A stretch of DNA of 64,000 nt, from the NCBI RefSeq assembly GCF_001421485.1, contig NZ_LMKK01000004.1, positions 352,201 to 416,200 on the forward strand, in the 5' to 3' direction. The notes beneath the pieces are model-generated. The model was not told the origin of the DNA and searched no databases. It worked only from the letters and a program-made list of their open reading frames with translations. The position numbers and the translations under genes are program-made. The stretch is from Agreia sp. Leaf210 (GTDB taxonomy: Bacteria; Actinomycetota; Actinomycetes; Actinomycetales; Microbacteriaceae). Every line of letters begins with the position of its first letter. The stretch's first letter is position 1. Shown piece after piece: positions 44,526 through 53,450 of this stretch.

Positions 44526-45389
44526 ATGAGTTCGTCGCGCCCCGTCCTGTTTCTCGTCTCTGCCGATTCCGGATGCGTGAGGGCCGATCCCGACGCGCCG
44601 CACGTTTCCGTCATGGACCTCGGGGTGACTCGCGGCGATGGCATCTTCGAGACCATCAGCGTGTGCGACGGCCGCGCCCAGGCGCTCGAGGCGCATCTCG
44701 ACCGCTTCGCCAGGTCTGCCCGGCTCCTCGATCTGCCCGAGCCCGACCTCGGCCTCTACCGCACGGCGATACTCGCCGCGATCGAGGCCCACGATGACCT
44801 CGCCGAGCTCTACGTGAAGACCGTGCTGACCCGAGGAATCGAGGGTACGGGTGTTCCGACCGGCTGGGTCTACGCCGCGGCGGCGGCCGACTTCACGAGC
44901 GCGCGCACCGAAGGCATCCGGGTCGTCACCCTCGATCGTGGGCTGAGGCACGATGTGGCGCAGACGTCGCCGTGGCTGCTCCAGGGCGCCAAGACCCTGT
45001 CGTACGCGATCAACCGCGCGGCGCTGCGCGAGGCCGAGCGCCGCGACGCCGACGACGTGATCTTCACCTCGAGCGACGGCTTCGTTCTCGAAGGCCCCAC
45101 GGCGAACGTCATCCTGAGAAAAGGCGACACGCTCCTGACCCCTCGGACAGATCAGGGCATTCTCCCCGGTACAACCCAGGCAAGCGTCTTCGAGTTCGCG
45201 CAAGCTGAGGGCATGAACACGGAGTACGCGATCATCCCGGTCGCCGACCTCCTCTCGGCAGACGCGCTGTGGCTGGTGTCGAGCGTGCGACAGGCCGCGC
45301 CGATCAACAGGCTCGACGGCGCGGAGCGCTCGATCGACGTGGAGCTCACCGCCCAGATCACGTCGTACCTGCTCGGTCGCCGAGACTGA
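44526..45389 (+). CDS. pabC: aminotransferase class IV, aminodeoxychorismate lyase-like
   Basis: A 287-residue PLP enzyme of fold type IV. GVTRGDGIFETI is the N-terminal signature, the catalytic Lys is in GAKTLSYAINRAALREAERR, and GFVLEGPTANVILRKGD and GTTQASVFEF bind PLP phosphate. It likely converts aminodeoxychorismate to p-aminobenzoate for folate; branched-chain or D-amino-acid transaminases are the alternatives. A pabA-like gene is at 6477. Confidence 0.85.
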   Translation: MSSSRPVLFLVSADSGCVRADPDAPHVSVMDLGVTRGDGIFETISVCDGRAQALEAHLDRFARSARLLDLPEPDLGLYRTAILAAIEAHDDLAELYVKTVLTRGIEGTGVPTGWVYAAAAADFTSARTEGIRVVTLDRGLRHDVAQTSPWLLQGAKTLSYAINRAALREAERRDADDVIFTSSDGFVLEGPTANVILRKGDTLLTPRTDQGILPGTTQASVFEFAQAEGMNTEYAIIPVADLLSADALWLVSSVRQAAPINRLDGAERSIDVELTAQITSYLLGRRD

Positions 45390-45519
45390 CAGGGCCGCCG
45401 CTACCTCCGGGGGAGTGCGCGAGGTGCATCCCGCGGGAGGATTCCGTTTGCGGAGGATCGGAGGAGTATCTATCTCAGCGGCCAGAACGGCCGCCCACGA
45501 TCCCAGAACGGAACACACC

Positions 45520-45831
45520 ATGACTCACAACTTCGATGAGGGCCACGAGCCCGAGACAGACAACAACAGCAATTCAGATCGCCGCGGCCAGCGCCCCGGC
45601 TTCCCGTTCGGCGGACCCGGCTTCGGCGGGCGCGGCGGCCACTTCGGCCCGCGCGGCTTCCGCGGCGGCCGAGGACTCGGCGGGCACCTCGGCGAGGTCG
45701 TTCTCGCGGAGCGCTTCGCGCGTGGCGAGATCGACGCGGCCGAATACCGGGAGCGCGTCGCCGTGCTCCGCGAGGTGCAGGCCGAAGGTCGGGCAGCTCA
45801 CGAGGAGGCCCGCAAGCCGCGCGACGCGTAG
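45520..45831 (+). CDS. small Gly-rich protein with SHOCT-like tail
   Basis: A 103-residue protein starting MTHNFDEGHEPETDNNSNSD. A Gly/Phe/Arg-rich middle (PGFPFGGPGFGGRGGHFGPR) is followed by a SHOCT-like helix pair, LAERFARGEIDAAEYRERVA. There is no signal peptide. I take the internal ATG because the longer frame upstream has no ribosome site. Function unknown; SHOCT tails are thought to mediate oligomer or membrane contacts. The stop lies 3 bases before a 70-base palindromic repeat. Confidence 0.75.
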   Translation: MTHNFDEGHEPETDNNSNSDRRGQRPGFPFGGPGFGGRGGHFGPRGFRGGRGLGGHLGEVVLAERFARGEIDAAEYRERVAVLREVQAEGRAAHEEARKPRDA

Positions 45832-45833
45832 CG

Positions 45834-45903
45834 GCATCCGCGCCGGTTAGGCGTATCGGCGCCCGGTCGACCAGCAGCGGATGCGCCGAAAGGGCGCGGA
45901 TGC
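45834..45903. repeat. 70-bp palindromic element, copy A
   Basis: The ends GCATCCGCGCC (45834-45844) and GGCGCGGATGC (45893-45903) are perfect inverted repeats. The interior contains GGCGCCCGGTCGACCAGCAG. It fills the gap between convergent SHOCT and MocR genes and abuts the MocR stop codon. Copies B and C have the same length. Confidence 0.85.
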
Positions 45904-47310
45904 TCAGCGACCAGCGAGCTGCGCCGCCACCGTCTCCATCGCTTCGGCGAACTGCTCGGGCCTCGCGCCCGAGTAGTTGAGACGGATGAACGCGCCGGTC
46001 GGCTCGGCCGGAAACCAGTCGGCGCCAGGCGCGACCATCACGCCGGCGTTCCGGCTGCGCTCGACCAGACCCGAGACATCCACGTTGTCGGCGAGACGCA
46101 CCCACAGGTTGAGCCCGCCGCGCGGCACGAACGTCAGCGCGTCGGGCCCGAGATGCGCCTTGACCTGGCGGGCCAACTCGTCGCGGCGATCGCGCAGCTG
46201 GGAACGCAACCGGACGAGGTGGCCGCGCCATCCTGGATCGCGCAGCACATCGACGGCTGCCGATTGCAGCACGCCGCTCACATAGAGGTCGTCGACGGTT
46301 CGATCGGCCTGGATGCGCGCCAGCGCCGGCCCCCGCGCGATGACGGCGCCGACCCGCAACGACGGGCTGAGGCTCTTGGTCAGCGAGCGGATGTACACGA
46401 CGTGCCCGTCGGCATCCTCGGCGAGCAGGGGCAGAACGTCGCCTTCGATGGCGAAGTCGTGCGCCCAATCGTCTTCGATGAGATACGCGCCCCGCGCCCT
46501 GACGACCGACATGATGTCTCGGCGCTCCTCGGTGTTCCACTGGGCACCGGTCGGGTTCGCGAAGTGCGGCTGCGCGTAGAACAGGCGCGCCCCGCTCGCC
46601 GCGAACGCCTCGTCGAGGTCTGCCGCCGACGGTGCGCGCGATCCCCGCGCCACCGGAATGATGCGCAAGCCGGCCTGCCGCGCGGCGGCGATCGCACCCC
46701 AGTAGGTGGGCGACTCGACCACGACCGCATCGCCGGGGGCCGCGAGGGCGCGAAAGATCGAGGCGAGTGCGCTCTGGCCGCCAGGTGTGATCATGACGTC
46801 GTCGCTCGAGACGGGGGCCGGCGCGGATGCTCCGACCGGTGCGATCTCCGCGGCGAACCAGCTGCGCAGCTCGGGCAGGCCGTCGACCGGCCCTCGGCTC
46901 AGAGCGGATGCCCCGCGCGAGGCACGCACGAGGGCCGCGCGCACGAGACGACCCGGAAGCAGCTCTTCTGTGGGATAGCCCGAGTGCATCGCGATGACAG
47001 ACGGGCCGACCGCGGCCATGGCCGTGCCGACGGCAGACGTGTCGACGCGGGGCGCGCCGAGGGCGGTGGTCTGCCACGCGAAGTCGGCCTGCCGTACGGC
47101 ACGCGGTCGTGCCACGAAGCTGCCTGCCCCGGGGCGCGTCTCGATGAGGCCCTCGCCGACCAGACGCCGCACCGCGCGCTGAACAGTCACGGGGCTCGCG
47201 GCGTGCTCGGCGACGAGAGCGCGCGTCGAGGGCAAGCGTGAGCCCGCCGGCCGAGACTCGACGAGTCGGCGCAGGTGACGCTCGATCGTCGAAGTGCTAT
47301 CGTCGCTCAT
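45904..47310 (-). CDS. MocR-type regulator (GntR domain plus PLP aminotransferase)
   Basis: A 468-residue regulator. The N-terminal winged helix has STIERHLRRLVESRPAGSRL, then PSTRALVAEHAASPVTVQRA and LIETRPGAGSFVARP. The aminotransferase-like domain has VVVESPTYWGAI, FYAQPHFANPTGAQWN, LIEDDWAHDF and the PLP Lys in SLTKSLSPSLRVG. The start MSDDSTSTIERHL is placed where the winged helix begins; a TACTGT -10-like box lies 8 bases upstream on the minus strand, so the mRNA may be leaderless. It is divergent from an EamA exporter gene. Confidence 0.9.
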   Translation of the reverse strand: MSDDSTSTIERHLRRLVESRPAGSRLPSTRALVAEHAASPVTVQRAVRRLVGEGLIETRPGAGSFVARPRAVRQADFAWQTTALGAPRVDTSAVGTAMAAVGPSVIAMHSGYPTEELLPGRLVRAALVRASRGASALSRGPVDGLPELRSWFAAEIAPVGASAPAPVSSDDVMITPGGQSALASIFRALAAPGDAVVVESPTYWGAIAAARQAGLRIIPVARGSRAPSAADLDEAFAASGARLFYAQPHFANPTGAQWNTEERRDIMSVVRARGAYLIEDDWAHDFAIEGDVLPLLAEDADGHVVYIRSLTKSLSPSLRVGAVIARGPALARIQADRTVDDLYVSGVLQSAAVDVLRDPGWRGHLVRLRSQLRDRRDELARQVKAHLGPDALTFVPRGGLNLWVRLADNVDVSGLVERSRNAGVMVAPGADWFPAEPTGAFIRLNYSGARPEQFAEAMETVAAQLAGR

Positions 47311-47359
47311 GAGTAGAGACAGTAGCGCTACCACCTCGTCTGCACCAGCGCTATCGACG
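47293..47359. promoter_or_regulatory. candidate MocR binding region
   Basis: AGTGCTATCGTCG (47293-47305) and AGCGCTATCGACG (47347-47359) are direct repeats 54 bases apart, about five helical turns. Between them lies the palindrome GTAGCGCTAC (47322-47331). Widely spaced direct repeats are typical MocR targets. Confidence 0.5.
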
Positions 47360-47377
47360 GTTGCAGGTCGCACGCGG

Positions 47378-48271
47378 ATGACGCGGGCCGGACTCGTGTT
47401 CGGGTTTGTCGGCGTGCTCGCGTTCTCGTTCACGCTGCCGTTCACGCGCATCGCGGTCGAACAGATCGACCCGCTCTTCATCGGCGCCGGGCGTGCCGTC
47501 GTGGCGGCCGCCCTCGCCGCACTCGTGCTCGCCGCTACTCGGCAGCGCCTGCCCAAAGGCGCTCAGTGGCTGCGTCTGTGCGTCGTCGTGATCGGAGTCG
47601 TGGTGGGGTTCCCGCTGCTCACGAGCTTCGCGTTGCAGACCGTTCCCGCCGCTCACGGCGCCGTGGTCATCGGCCTGCTGCCCGCCGCGACGGCCATCGC
47701 GGCGGTGATCCGCGCGAAAGAGCGGCCATCCATCACCTTCTGGGTCGCGTCGGGCGCGGGCGTCGCGTCTGTGATCGCGTTCATCGCGCTCGCGGGCGGG
47801 GGCGGCGGCCTCGAAGGGCTGCATCCGAGCGACCTGCTGCTGCTCGGCGCGGTGGTGCTCGCCGCAGTCGGCTACGCCGAGGGCGCCCTGCTCTCTCGCG
47901 AACTCGGCTCGTGGCAGACGATCTGCTGGGCGCTCGTGGTGGCGCTGCCGGCGATGATTCCGCTGACGGCCGTCTCGGTCACGACTCATGGCTGGCCTCA
48001 GGCGGATGCGTCGCACTGGCTGGCGTTCGGGTACCTCGCGCTGGTGAGCATGTTCCTGGGATTCTTCGCCTGGTATCGAGGCCTTGCCACCGGGCCGATC
48101 GCCCAGGTCAGCCAGATTCAGCTCGTGCAGCCGGTGCTCACGATCGTCTGGTCGGCGCTGATCGTGGGCGAGCGCCTCGACCTGTTGGTGTGGCTCGGCG
48201 CCCTCGTGGTGGTGGTGTGCGCGGCAGCGGCGGTGCGTGCCCGCGTCGCGTCGAGCACCCGCGCCGGTTAG
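47378..48271 (+). CDS. EamA family transporter (DMT superfamily)
   Basis: A 297-residue membrane protein with ten helices in two EamA repeats. PFTRIAVEQIDPLFIGAGRA in repeat 1 and ALVSMFLGFFAWYRGLATG, then PIAQVSQIQLVQPVLTIVWS in repeat 2 are typical. It likely exports amino acids or metabolites. I prefer the ATG giving MTRAGLVFGF; an earlier ATG at 47309 overlaps the divergent regulator start. The last codons (Ala-Gly-stop) lie inside repeat copy B. Confidence 0.9.
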   Translation: MTRAGLVFGFVGVLAFSFTLPFTRIAVEQIDPLFIGAGRAVVAAALAALVLAATRQRLPKGAQWLRLCVVVIGVVVGFPLLTSFALQTVPAAHGAVVIGLLPAATAIAAVIRAKERPSITFWVASGAGVASVIAFIALAGGGGGLEGLHPSDLLLLGAVVLAAVGYAEGALLSRELGSWQTICWALVVALPAMIPLTAVSVTTHGWPQADASHWLAFGYLALVSMFLGFFAWYRGLATGPIAQVSQIQLVQPVLTIVWSALIVGERLDLLVWLGALVVVVCAAAAVRARVASSTRAG

Positions 48272-48324
48272 GCGCATCGGCGCCCGGTCGACCGGCAGCG
48301 GATGCTCCGAGAAGGCGCGGATAC
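48255..48324. repeat. 70-bp palindromic element, copy B
   Basis: The ends GCACCCGCGCC (48255-48265) and GGCGCGGATAC (48314-48324) are imperfect inverted repeats. The interior is close to copy A. It supplies the final codons and stop of the EamA gene. Confidence 0.85.
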
Positions 48325-48346
48325 TCAGCCGGTAGGGTCGGGCGTC

Positions 48347-49357
48347 ATGTGGGGTCGCATTGTTCTGCTCGTGGGCTGCGCTGCGGCGGCGCTGCTCGTC
48401 AGTGCGCCGGGGCTGTTCTCGCTGCAACGCCAGCTCGTCTTCGCGCAGCTGATCGCGTTCCGCGGGATGCTCGCGATCGGCTTCCTGGTGCTCGGTCTCG
48501 TCGGCGCGCTGCTGTTCTGGATGCTGCGGCGCCGGGCCCGCACGACGCGCGCGGTCATCGGTGGGCTGGCCGCGATCGCACTGCTCGCGGCGGGGGCAAA
48601 CGTCACCGTTCAGGCCAGCAGAGGGTTCGGTGCAGACGCGACTTCGGGCTTCGCGACCGATGCGATCGACCCCGCCACGAGCATCCGCATTCTCACCTGG
48701 AACACCTACGACACCGTGTCGGCCGACGACATCGCGCGCGTGGCTGTCGGCGAGGGTGCCACGGTGCTGACGCTGCCCGAGACCTCGCGCGAGACCGCCG
48801 AGGCCGTGGGTCGAGCCATGGATGCGGCGGGTCGGCCGATGCAGGTCTTCGCCGCCGAGCGCGGCGATCCCTCGGCGACCCCGCCGACGGCGCTGCTCGT
48901 GTCGGAGGAGCTCGGCGAGTACGAGGTCACCGACGAACTCGGCGACACGGGCGCTATGCCGAGCGTCGTCGCGCGGCCCGCCGACGGAACCGGGCCGGTG
49001 ATCGCCGCGGCGCATCCGATGCCGCCGCTGCCATCGATCATGTCGTCGTGGCGCAGCGACGTCGACTGGGTGCTGTCGTTCTGCGATCAGCCCGAGCTCG
49101 TTCTCGGGGGAGACCTGAATGCGACGCTCGATCACCTCGGCCCGCTGGGCGGATGCTCGGACGCGCTCACCGAGGCGGGCGGCGGCGCCGAAGGCAGCTG
49201 GCCCACCTCGCTGCCGCCGCTTCTCGCGGCCCCGATCGACCACGTGCTCACGACGGGCGGCTGGAGCGCTGTCGAGGCGCACGTGCTGAGCACCGAAGAC
49301 GCGGCCGGCAGCGATCACCGCCCGGTGGTGGCGACCCTGCGCATCCGCGCCGGTTAG
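48347..49357 (+). CDS. endonuclease/exonuclease/phosphatase family membrane protein
   Basis: A 336-residue protein with three N-terminal membrane helices (about residues 5-24, 35-58, 66-86) and an external EEP-fold domain. Catalytic elements are LTWNTYDT, LPETSRETAE (metal-binding Glu), HPMPPLP, LVLGGDLNATLDH and the terminal SDHRPVVATL. Such proteins hydrolyse phosphodiesters on nucleic acids or lipids; the substrate is unknown. The final RIRAG-stop is encoded by repeat copy C. Confidence 0.9.
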   Translation: MWGRIVLLVGCAAAALLVSAPGLFSLQRQLVFAQLIAFRGMLAIGFLVLGLVGALLFWMLRRRARTTRAVIGGLAAIALLAAGANVTVQASRGFGADATSGFATDAIDPATSIRILTWNTYDTVSADDIARVAVGEGATVLTLPETSRETAEAVGRAMDAAGRPMQVFAAERGDPSATPPTALLVSEELGEYEVTDELGDTGAMPSVVARPADGTGPVIAAAHPMPPLPSIMSSWRSDVDWVLSFCDQPELVLGGDLNATLDHLGPLGGCSDALTEAGGGAEGSWPTSLPPLLAAPIDHVLTTGGWSAVEAHVLSTEDAAGSDHRPVVATLRIRAG

Positions 49358-49410
49358 GTGCATCGGCGCCCGGTCGACCAGCAGCGGATGCTCCGAAGAG
49401 GAGCGGATAT
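49341..49410. repeat. 70-bp palindromic element, copy C
   Basis: The ends GCATCCGCGCC (49341-49351) and GGAGCGGATAT (49400-49410) are a degraded inverted pair. The interior matches copies A and B closely. It lies between convergent genes and supplies the stop of the endonuclease-like gene. Confidence 0.85.
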
Positions 49411-49418
49411 GGGGCGTG

Positions 49419-50090
49419 CTAGAGCAGTTGCGCGCGCAGCTGGTCCATGGAGTGCACCACATGGATGGCGCCGGCCGCCTCGGCGGGGGAGCCGTAGCCC
49501 CACTCCACCATGATCGTGGGGATGCCGTGCTCGGCCGCGCCCTCGATGTCGTGATGGCGGTCGCCCACCAGAACCATGTTCGAGAGATCGACGTTCTCTG
49601 CACGCAGGCGCACGAGAGCCTCGGCGACCACGTCGGCCTTGGCGCTGCGGGTCTCGTCTTCGCTCGAGCCGGTGATGGTCGCGAAGAGGTCGGCGATGCC
49701 GAGGTGCTGCAGAATGCGCACGGCCTGCACCTCTGATTTCGAGGTCGTGATGGCGAGGGGGATGCCCGCCGCGTGGATCTCGCGCAGGATCCCGAGGATT
49801 CCGGGGTAGACCACGCTGTCGCCCTCGGGCCCGTCTGTGGCGGCGAGTCCCCGGTACACGACGAGCGCCTCCTGCGCTCCCGCCGCGTCGATGTCGGCGA
49901 CCGCGCGGAAGCCGTCGAGAATGGGCGGACCCACGAACTTGACGAGCTCGGTGGGCGGCGGCACGGGGTGGCCGAGAGCCTCGAGAGTGCGCGCCAGCCG
50001 GTTCAGGATGCCGGGGGCCGAGTCGGTGATCGTGCCGTCGAGATCGAACAGGATCGTCGACCAGGGCTTGGAAGGGGCGTGGCTAGTCAT
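49419..50090 (-). CDS. HAD family hydrolase, phosphoglycolate phosphatase-like
   Basis: A 223-residue HAD phosphatase. Motif I is ILFDLDGTITDS (nucleophile and acid Asp), motif II is LAITTSKSEVQA, and motif III/IV is MVLVGDRHHDIEGAAEHG. The C1 cap (EALGHPVPPPTELVKFVGPP) resembles phosphoglycolate/pyrophosphatase-type enzymes of the Gph group. I use the second ATG, with AGGA 8 bases upstream; an ATG three codons earlier is possible. Confidence 0.9.
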   Translation of the reverse strand: MTSHAPSKPWSTILFDLDGTITDSAPGILNRLARTLEALGHPVPPPTELVKFVGPPILDGFRAVADIDAAGAQEALVVYRGLAATDGPEGDSVVYPGILGILREIHAAGIPLAITTSKSEVQAVRILQHLGIADLFATITGSSEDETRSAKADVVAEALVRLRAENVDLSNMVLVGDRHHDIEGAAEHGIPTIMVEWGYGSPAEAAGAIHVVHSMDQLRAQLL

Positions 50091-50129
50091 CGCAGACATC
50101 CTATTGGGAGGCCCTCGGTATTCATGGCT

Positions 50130-52118
50130 CTAGTAGCTGACGCTGGGCGACAGCAGCCCTCCGACGATGGCCACGTAGCCGATGCCGATGAACGCGACGG
50201 CCGAGAGAACGGCGAAGGCGATCGAGGCCCAACGACGCGCGCCCGTATTGCCTGCGCGGTTCACGTATCGCCGAACGACGAGCCAGATGGCCGGAACCGC
50301 CCCCGCCGCCGCCAGTGCGGTCATGATCTGAGCGCCGCGGAACACGAACTCGCCAGGCGGCGGCGAGTCGGTGAGAAGGGCGTCGGCGACGATGGCCCAG
50401 AGGATTCCGGCTATGACGAGGGCGACTCGGGCTCCCGTCGCGCCCCGGCTGAGACGCGTGTCGAGACGGTCCCCCGGTCGACGCACGCCGTAGTAACGAC
50501 GGATGCCCGCCGCCACCGGGGTCGAGACCAGGCCGATGAGCAGAACCAGAAGCGAGAAGGCGATCACCGGCAACAGGATCGACTGGAAGGCCGGCATCGG
50601 AAGGAGGGTGAACGCCGGGTTCAAGCCCACGGCGACCGGGATGCCGTCGGCGTGATCGACGGCGATGCGCCGCTGTCCGTCGACCTCCTGCCACACCCAC
50701 GGTTCGACCTCGGTGAATCGGGTCAGGGTTCCATCGGGATCGGCGACCGCCGAGAAGGTGGTTTCGCCGTTCGGGGTCGAGGAGATCGTGACTGCGGAGA
50801 GAAGGAAGAAGAGCCGGGCGAACGTGGATTCGCTTCGTCGCGAGACGAGGTAGTCACCCGAGATGGCGGCTCCGTGATCTGCGGCGGTAGGCAGCGACAC
50901 GGGCGGGGTGCGCTCGTCGGCGAAGTACCGATCCGCGAAGCCATCCATCACCATCTCTCTGATGACGGTGCTCGAGTCGCCTGCCCGACCGGTGCTGTTG
51001 AGCGCGACGAAGATGCCGGCGTCATCGTCGGGGTAGAGCTGAAGGTCGGCGTGGAAGGCGGTCAGATCGCCCGCGTGCTCGAGGATGCGATGCCCATTGC
51101 GGTTCTGTTCGAAGAGCCCCAGAGTCATTCTCGGTCCGGAGGCGAGGGTTCCCAGCGAGGTCTCATCGAGAGCGGGGCTGTGCATCGTCGTCAGCGCCTC
51201 TGTAGAGAGCACGACTCGGTCGGAGTCGGGATGCCCGAGCTGCATCAGCATCAGTGCGCTCATGTCCGAGGCCGTCGCGCTGATGGCACCCGCCGGAGCC
51301 GGGCCCACCATCTCGAACGGCACGTCGCTCGATCCCGTGGCCGTGTAGCCCTTCGACATGCTCGGCAGGGCCTCCGCACTCAGAGGCTGATCCAGCGTCG
51401 CGGTGCGCATGCCCGATGGTTCGAAGATCTGAGACTCGACGTAGTCGGCATAGGGCTGCTGGGCGACCCGTTGCACGATGTAGCCGGCCAGGGCGTTCGA
51501 GTAGTTCGAGTACGAGGGCGTCGTGCCCGGCTCGTAGATCTGCACGGGAATGTCTGTCGACACGACGTCGCGCAGATCGGGTGCTGGCTGGTCGGGGTCG
51601 CCGATGACGCCCGCGATCACGTCTTCGAAGCCGGCCGTGTGCGACAGCAGGTGCCGTGTGGTGACCGGGGCCTCGAACGTGACGGGCAGGTCGAAATCGA
51701 GGTAGTCCTGCACCGGGCGATCCAGATCGAGGGCGCCCCGCTCGACGAGTTGCATCACGGCCGTCGCGGTGACCACCTTCGAGACCGATCCGATACGGAA
51801 CAGCGTCGTCGCCGCATCCACCTTCTGCGGCTCACGCTCGCCCGACCCGCTGTCTGCCGCCCCGTAGCCACGCTCGGTCACGACCCGACCGTCGTGCACG
51901 ACCGAGACGACGGCTCCTGCCACGCCCTCCCGCTTCAGCGCGGCGGGAACCAGGCCATCGAGCCACGCATCGACATCGGCGGCGACGAGATCGCCCGTCT
52001 CGGCGGAGAGCCGCGGGGAGGTCGGTGTCGCCGCACGCACCGGATGGGTCGCGATCGTCGAGACGGGAGCAGCGGCGAGCAGGCCGACGAGAACAAGGTT
52101 GAGGGCACGCCGAAGAAT
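50130..52118 (-). CDS. beta-lactamase/AmpC-like serine hydrolase with C-terminal membrane domain
   Basis: A serine hydrolase of about 660 residues. The catalytic SxxK is SVSKVV after LFRIG, the YxN motif is YSNYSNALAGY, and HAGDLTAFHADL is the third motif. The domain resembles D-Ala-D-Ala carboxypeptidases/esterases. After about residue 440 there are four or five membrane helices. No ATG, GTG or TTG precedes a clear signal peptide (LRRALNLVLVGLLAAAPVST, then IATHPVRAA). An ATT at 52116-52118 with GGAG 7 bases upstream is the best start. The first canonical start is GTG at 52038-52040, which would lose the signal. Confidence 0.85.
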   Translation of the reverse strand: MLRRALNLVLVGLLAAAPVSTIATHPVRAATPTSPRLSAETGDLVAADVDAWLDGLVPAALKREGVAGAVVSVVHDGRVVTERGYGAADSGSGEREPQKVDAATTLFRIGSVSKVVTATAVMQLVERGALDLDRPVQDYLDFDLPVTFEAPVTTRHLLSHTAGFEDVIAGVIGDPDQPAPDLRDVVSTDIPVQIYEPGTTPSYSNYSNALAGYIVQRVAQQPYADYVESQIFEPSGMRTATLDQPLSAEALPSMSKGYTATGSSDVPFEMVGPAPAGAISATASDMSALMLMQLGHPDSDRVVLSTEALTTMHSPALDETSLGTLASGPRMTLGLFEQNRNGHRILEHAGDLTAFHADLQLYPDDDAGIFVALNSTGRAGDSSTVIREMVMDGFADRYFADERTPPVSLPTAADHGAAISGDYLVSRRSESTFARLFFLLSAVTISSTPNGETTFSAVADPDGTLTRFTEVEPWVWQEVDGQRRIAVDHADGIPVAVGLNPAFTLLPMPAFQSILLPVIAFSLLVLLIGLVSTPVAAGIRRYYGVRRPGDRLDTRLSRGATGARVALVIAGILWAIVADALLTDSPPPGEFVFRGAQIMTALAAAGAVPAIWLVVRRYVNRAGNTGARRWASIAFAVLSAVAFIGIGYVAIVGGLLSPSVSY

Positions 52119-52154
52119 GGTGATGCTCCGTATCGGTGAAGGGGTACGAGTCGA

Positions 52155-53450
52155 ATGACGTCCCCCACTGTAGTGAAACCCGTAAACACGCTCGCTCTCT
52201 TGTCAGCAATCGAGTCATATACTCGCGACATCGAACAGCATTCCTCGGCCGCGTCGGATTCCGCCTCCACGCCCTCGCCCCCCGGTCGTCGCGGTCTCAT
52301 CGTCGTCGTCTCTCTTCTGGCGGCGTCGTTCGTGGTGATCGCCACGGGCATCCTGCCGTGGCGCGACACACTGGTGCTCGCTGACCGGGTCGTGCCCGTG
52401 CTCGGCTTCGTGGCCGCGATCACGATCGTCACCGAGCTCGCCGCCGAGGCCGGGGTCTTCTCGGCGCTCGCCGGCCGTCTGGCGCGCTGGGGCCGCGGCC
52501 GCCGCATCCTGCTCTGGCTCTTCGTGCTGGCGCTCGCGGTGGTCTCCACGATCTTCCTCTCGCTCGACACCACGGCGGTGCTTGTGACCCCCGTCGTCGT
52601 GCTGCTCGCTCTGCACGCCGGCCTGCCGCCGCTGCCCTTCGCACTCGCGACGGTGTGGCTGGCCAACACGGCGTCACTGCTGCTGCCGGTCTCGAACCTC
52701 ACGAATCTGCTCGCCGAGGGGCGAATGGATGTCGGTGGCCCGGCGGGATTCGCGGCCCTCGTCGCGGCTCCTGCCGCCGTCGGCATCCTGGTGCCGGTCA
52801 TCGTGCTCAGCCTCATGTTCCGCAGAGAGCTGCGCGGGCGCTACTCGGCGCCGCCGGTCGAGCGCGCTCCCGATCGCACACTGCTGCTCGTGAGCGCGAT
52901 CGTGGTCGCCGCGCTGCTTCCTCTGCTGGTATCTGGCCTGCCCGTCTGGATTCCGGCCGCCGCCGCGGCCGTGGTGATCGTCGTGCTGTTCGGCATCCGG
53001 CGCCCCGGCGCCCTCAGCCTGAAGCTCGTGCCGTGGCAGCCTCTGGGAATCGCGGCGGGGCTCTTCGTGCTCGTCGAGACGGCCCACGCGCGTGGGCTCA
53101 CCGCCTTCATCTCGAACATCGGCGGAAACGGAACGGATCTGCTGAGCCTGCTGCAGCTGTCTGCCCTCGGCACGGTCTCGTCGAACGCGATCAACAACCT
53201 GCCCGCCTACCTGGTTCTCGAGCCGATCGGTCACTCACCCGTGCGGCTCGCGGCGCTGCTCATCGGCGTGAACCTCGGCCCGCTGGTCACCCCGTGGGCC
53301 TCGCTGGCGACCCTGCTCTGGCACCAGAAGATCACCTCTCTCGGGGTGACGCTGTCGTGGCCGAAGTTCATGCTGGCGGGTCTCGGCGTGGTGCTGCTGA
53401 CGGTGCCGCTGGCGACGGTGGCCCTGTGGCTGACCACGGGCATGCGTTAG
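52155..53450 (+). CDS. ArsB/SLC13-type membrane permease
   Basis: A 431-residue permease with about eleven helices, ion-transporter superfamily. The two halves each carry a conserved Asn/Ser-Thr-rich re-entrant region: SLDTTAVLVTPVVVLLAL with LANTASLLLPVSNLTN, and LSALGTVSSNAINNLPAYLV. This matches arsenite-type (ArsB) or related permeases, though substrate cannot be read from sequence. A hydrophilic N-terminal tail of about 45 residues precedes the first helix. It is divergent from the serine hydrolase and codirectional with the next transporter. Confidence 0.85.
   Translation: MTSPTVVKPVNTLALLSAIESYTRDIEQHSSAASDSASTPSPPGRRGLIVVVSLLAASFVVIATGILPWRDTLVLADRVVPVLGFVAAITIVTELAAEAGVFSALAGRLARWGRGRRILLWLFVLALAVVSTIFLSLDTTAVLVTPVVVLLALHAGLPPLPFALATVWLANTASLLLPVSNLTNLLAEGRMDVGGPAGFAALVAAPAAVGILVPVIVLSLMFRRELRGRYSAPPVERAPDRTLLLVSAIVVAALLPLLVSGLPVWIPAAAAAVVIVVLFGIRRPGALSLKLVPWQPLGIAAGLFVLVETAHARGLTAFISNIGGNGTDLLSLLQLSALGTVSSNAINNLPAYLVLEPIGHSPVRLAALLIGVNLGPLVTPWASLATLLWHQKITSLGVTLSWPKFMLAGLGVVLLTVPLATVALWLTTGMR

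Noticed and set aside
47351..49603. A 750-codon minus-strand frame across EamA and endonuclease genes
   Set aside because: It runs antisense to two clear genes and contains only repeat-derived and low-complexity text.
49773..52139. A 788-codon plus-strand frame opposite the HAD and serine hydrolase genes
   Set aside because: The composition is not protein-like and the opposite strand carries well-defined enzymes.
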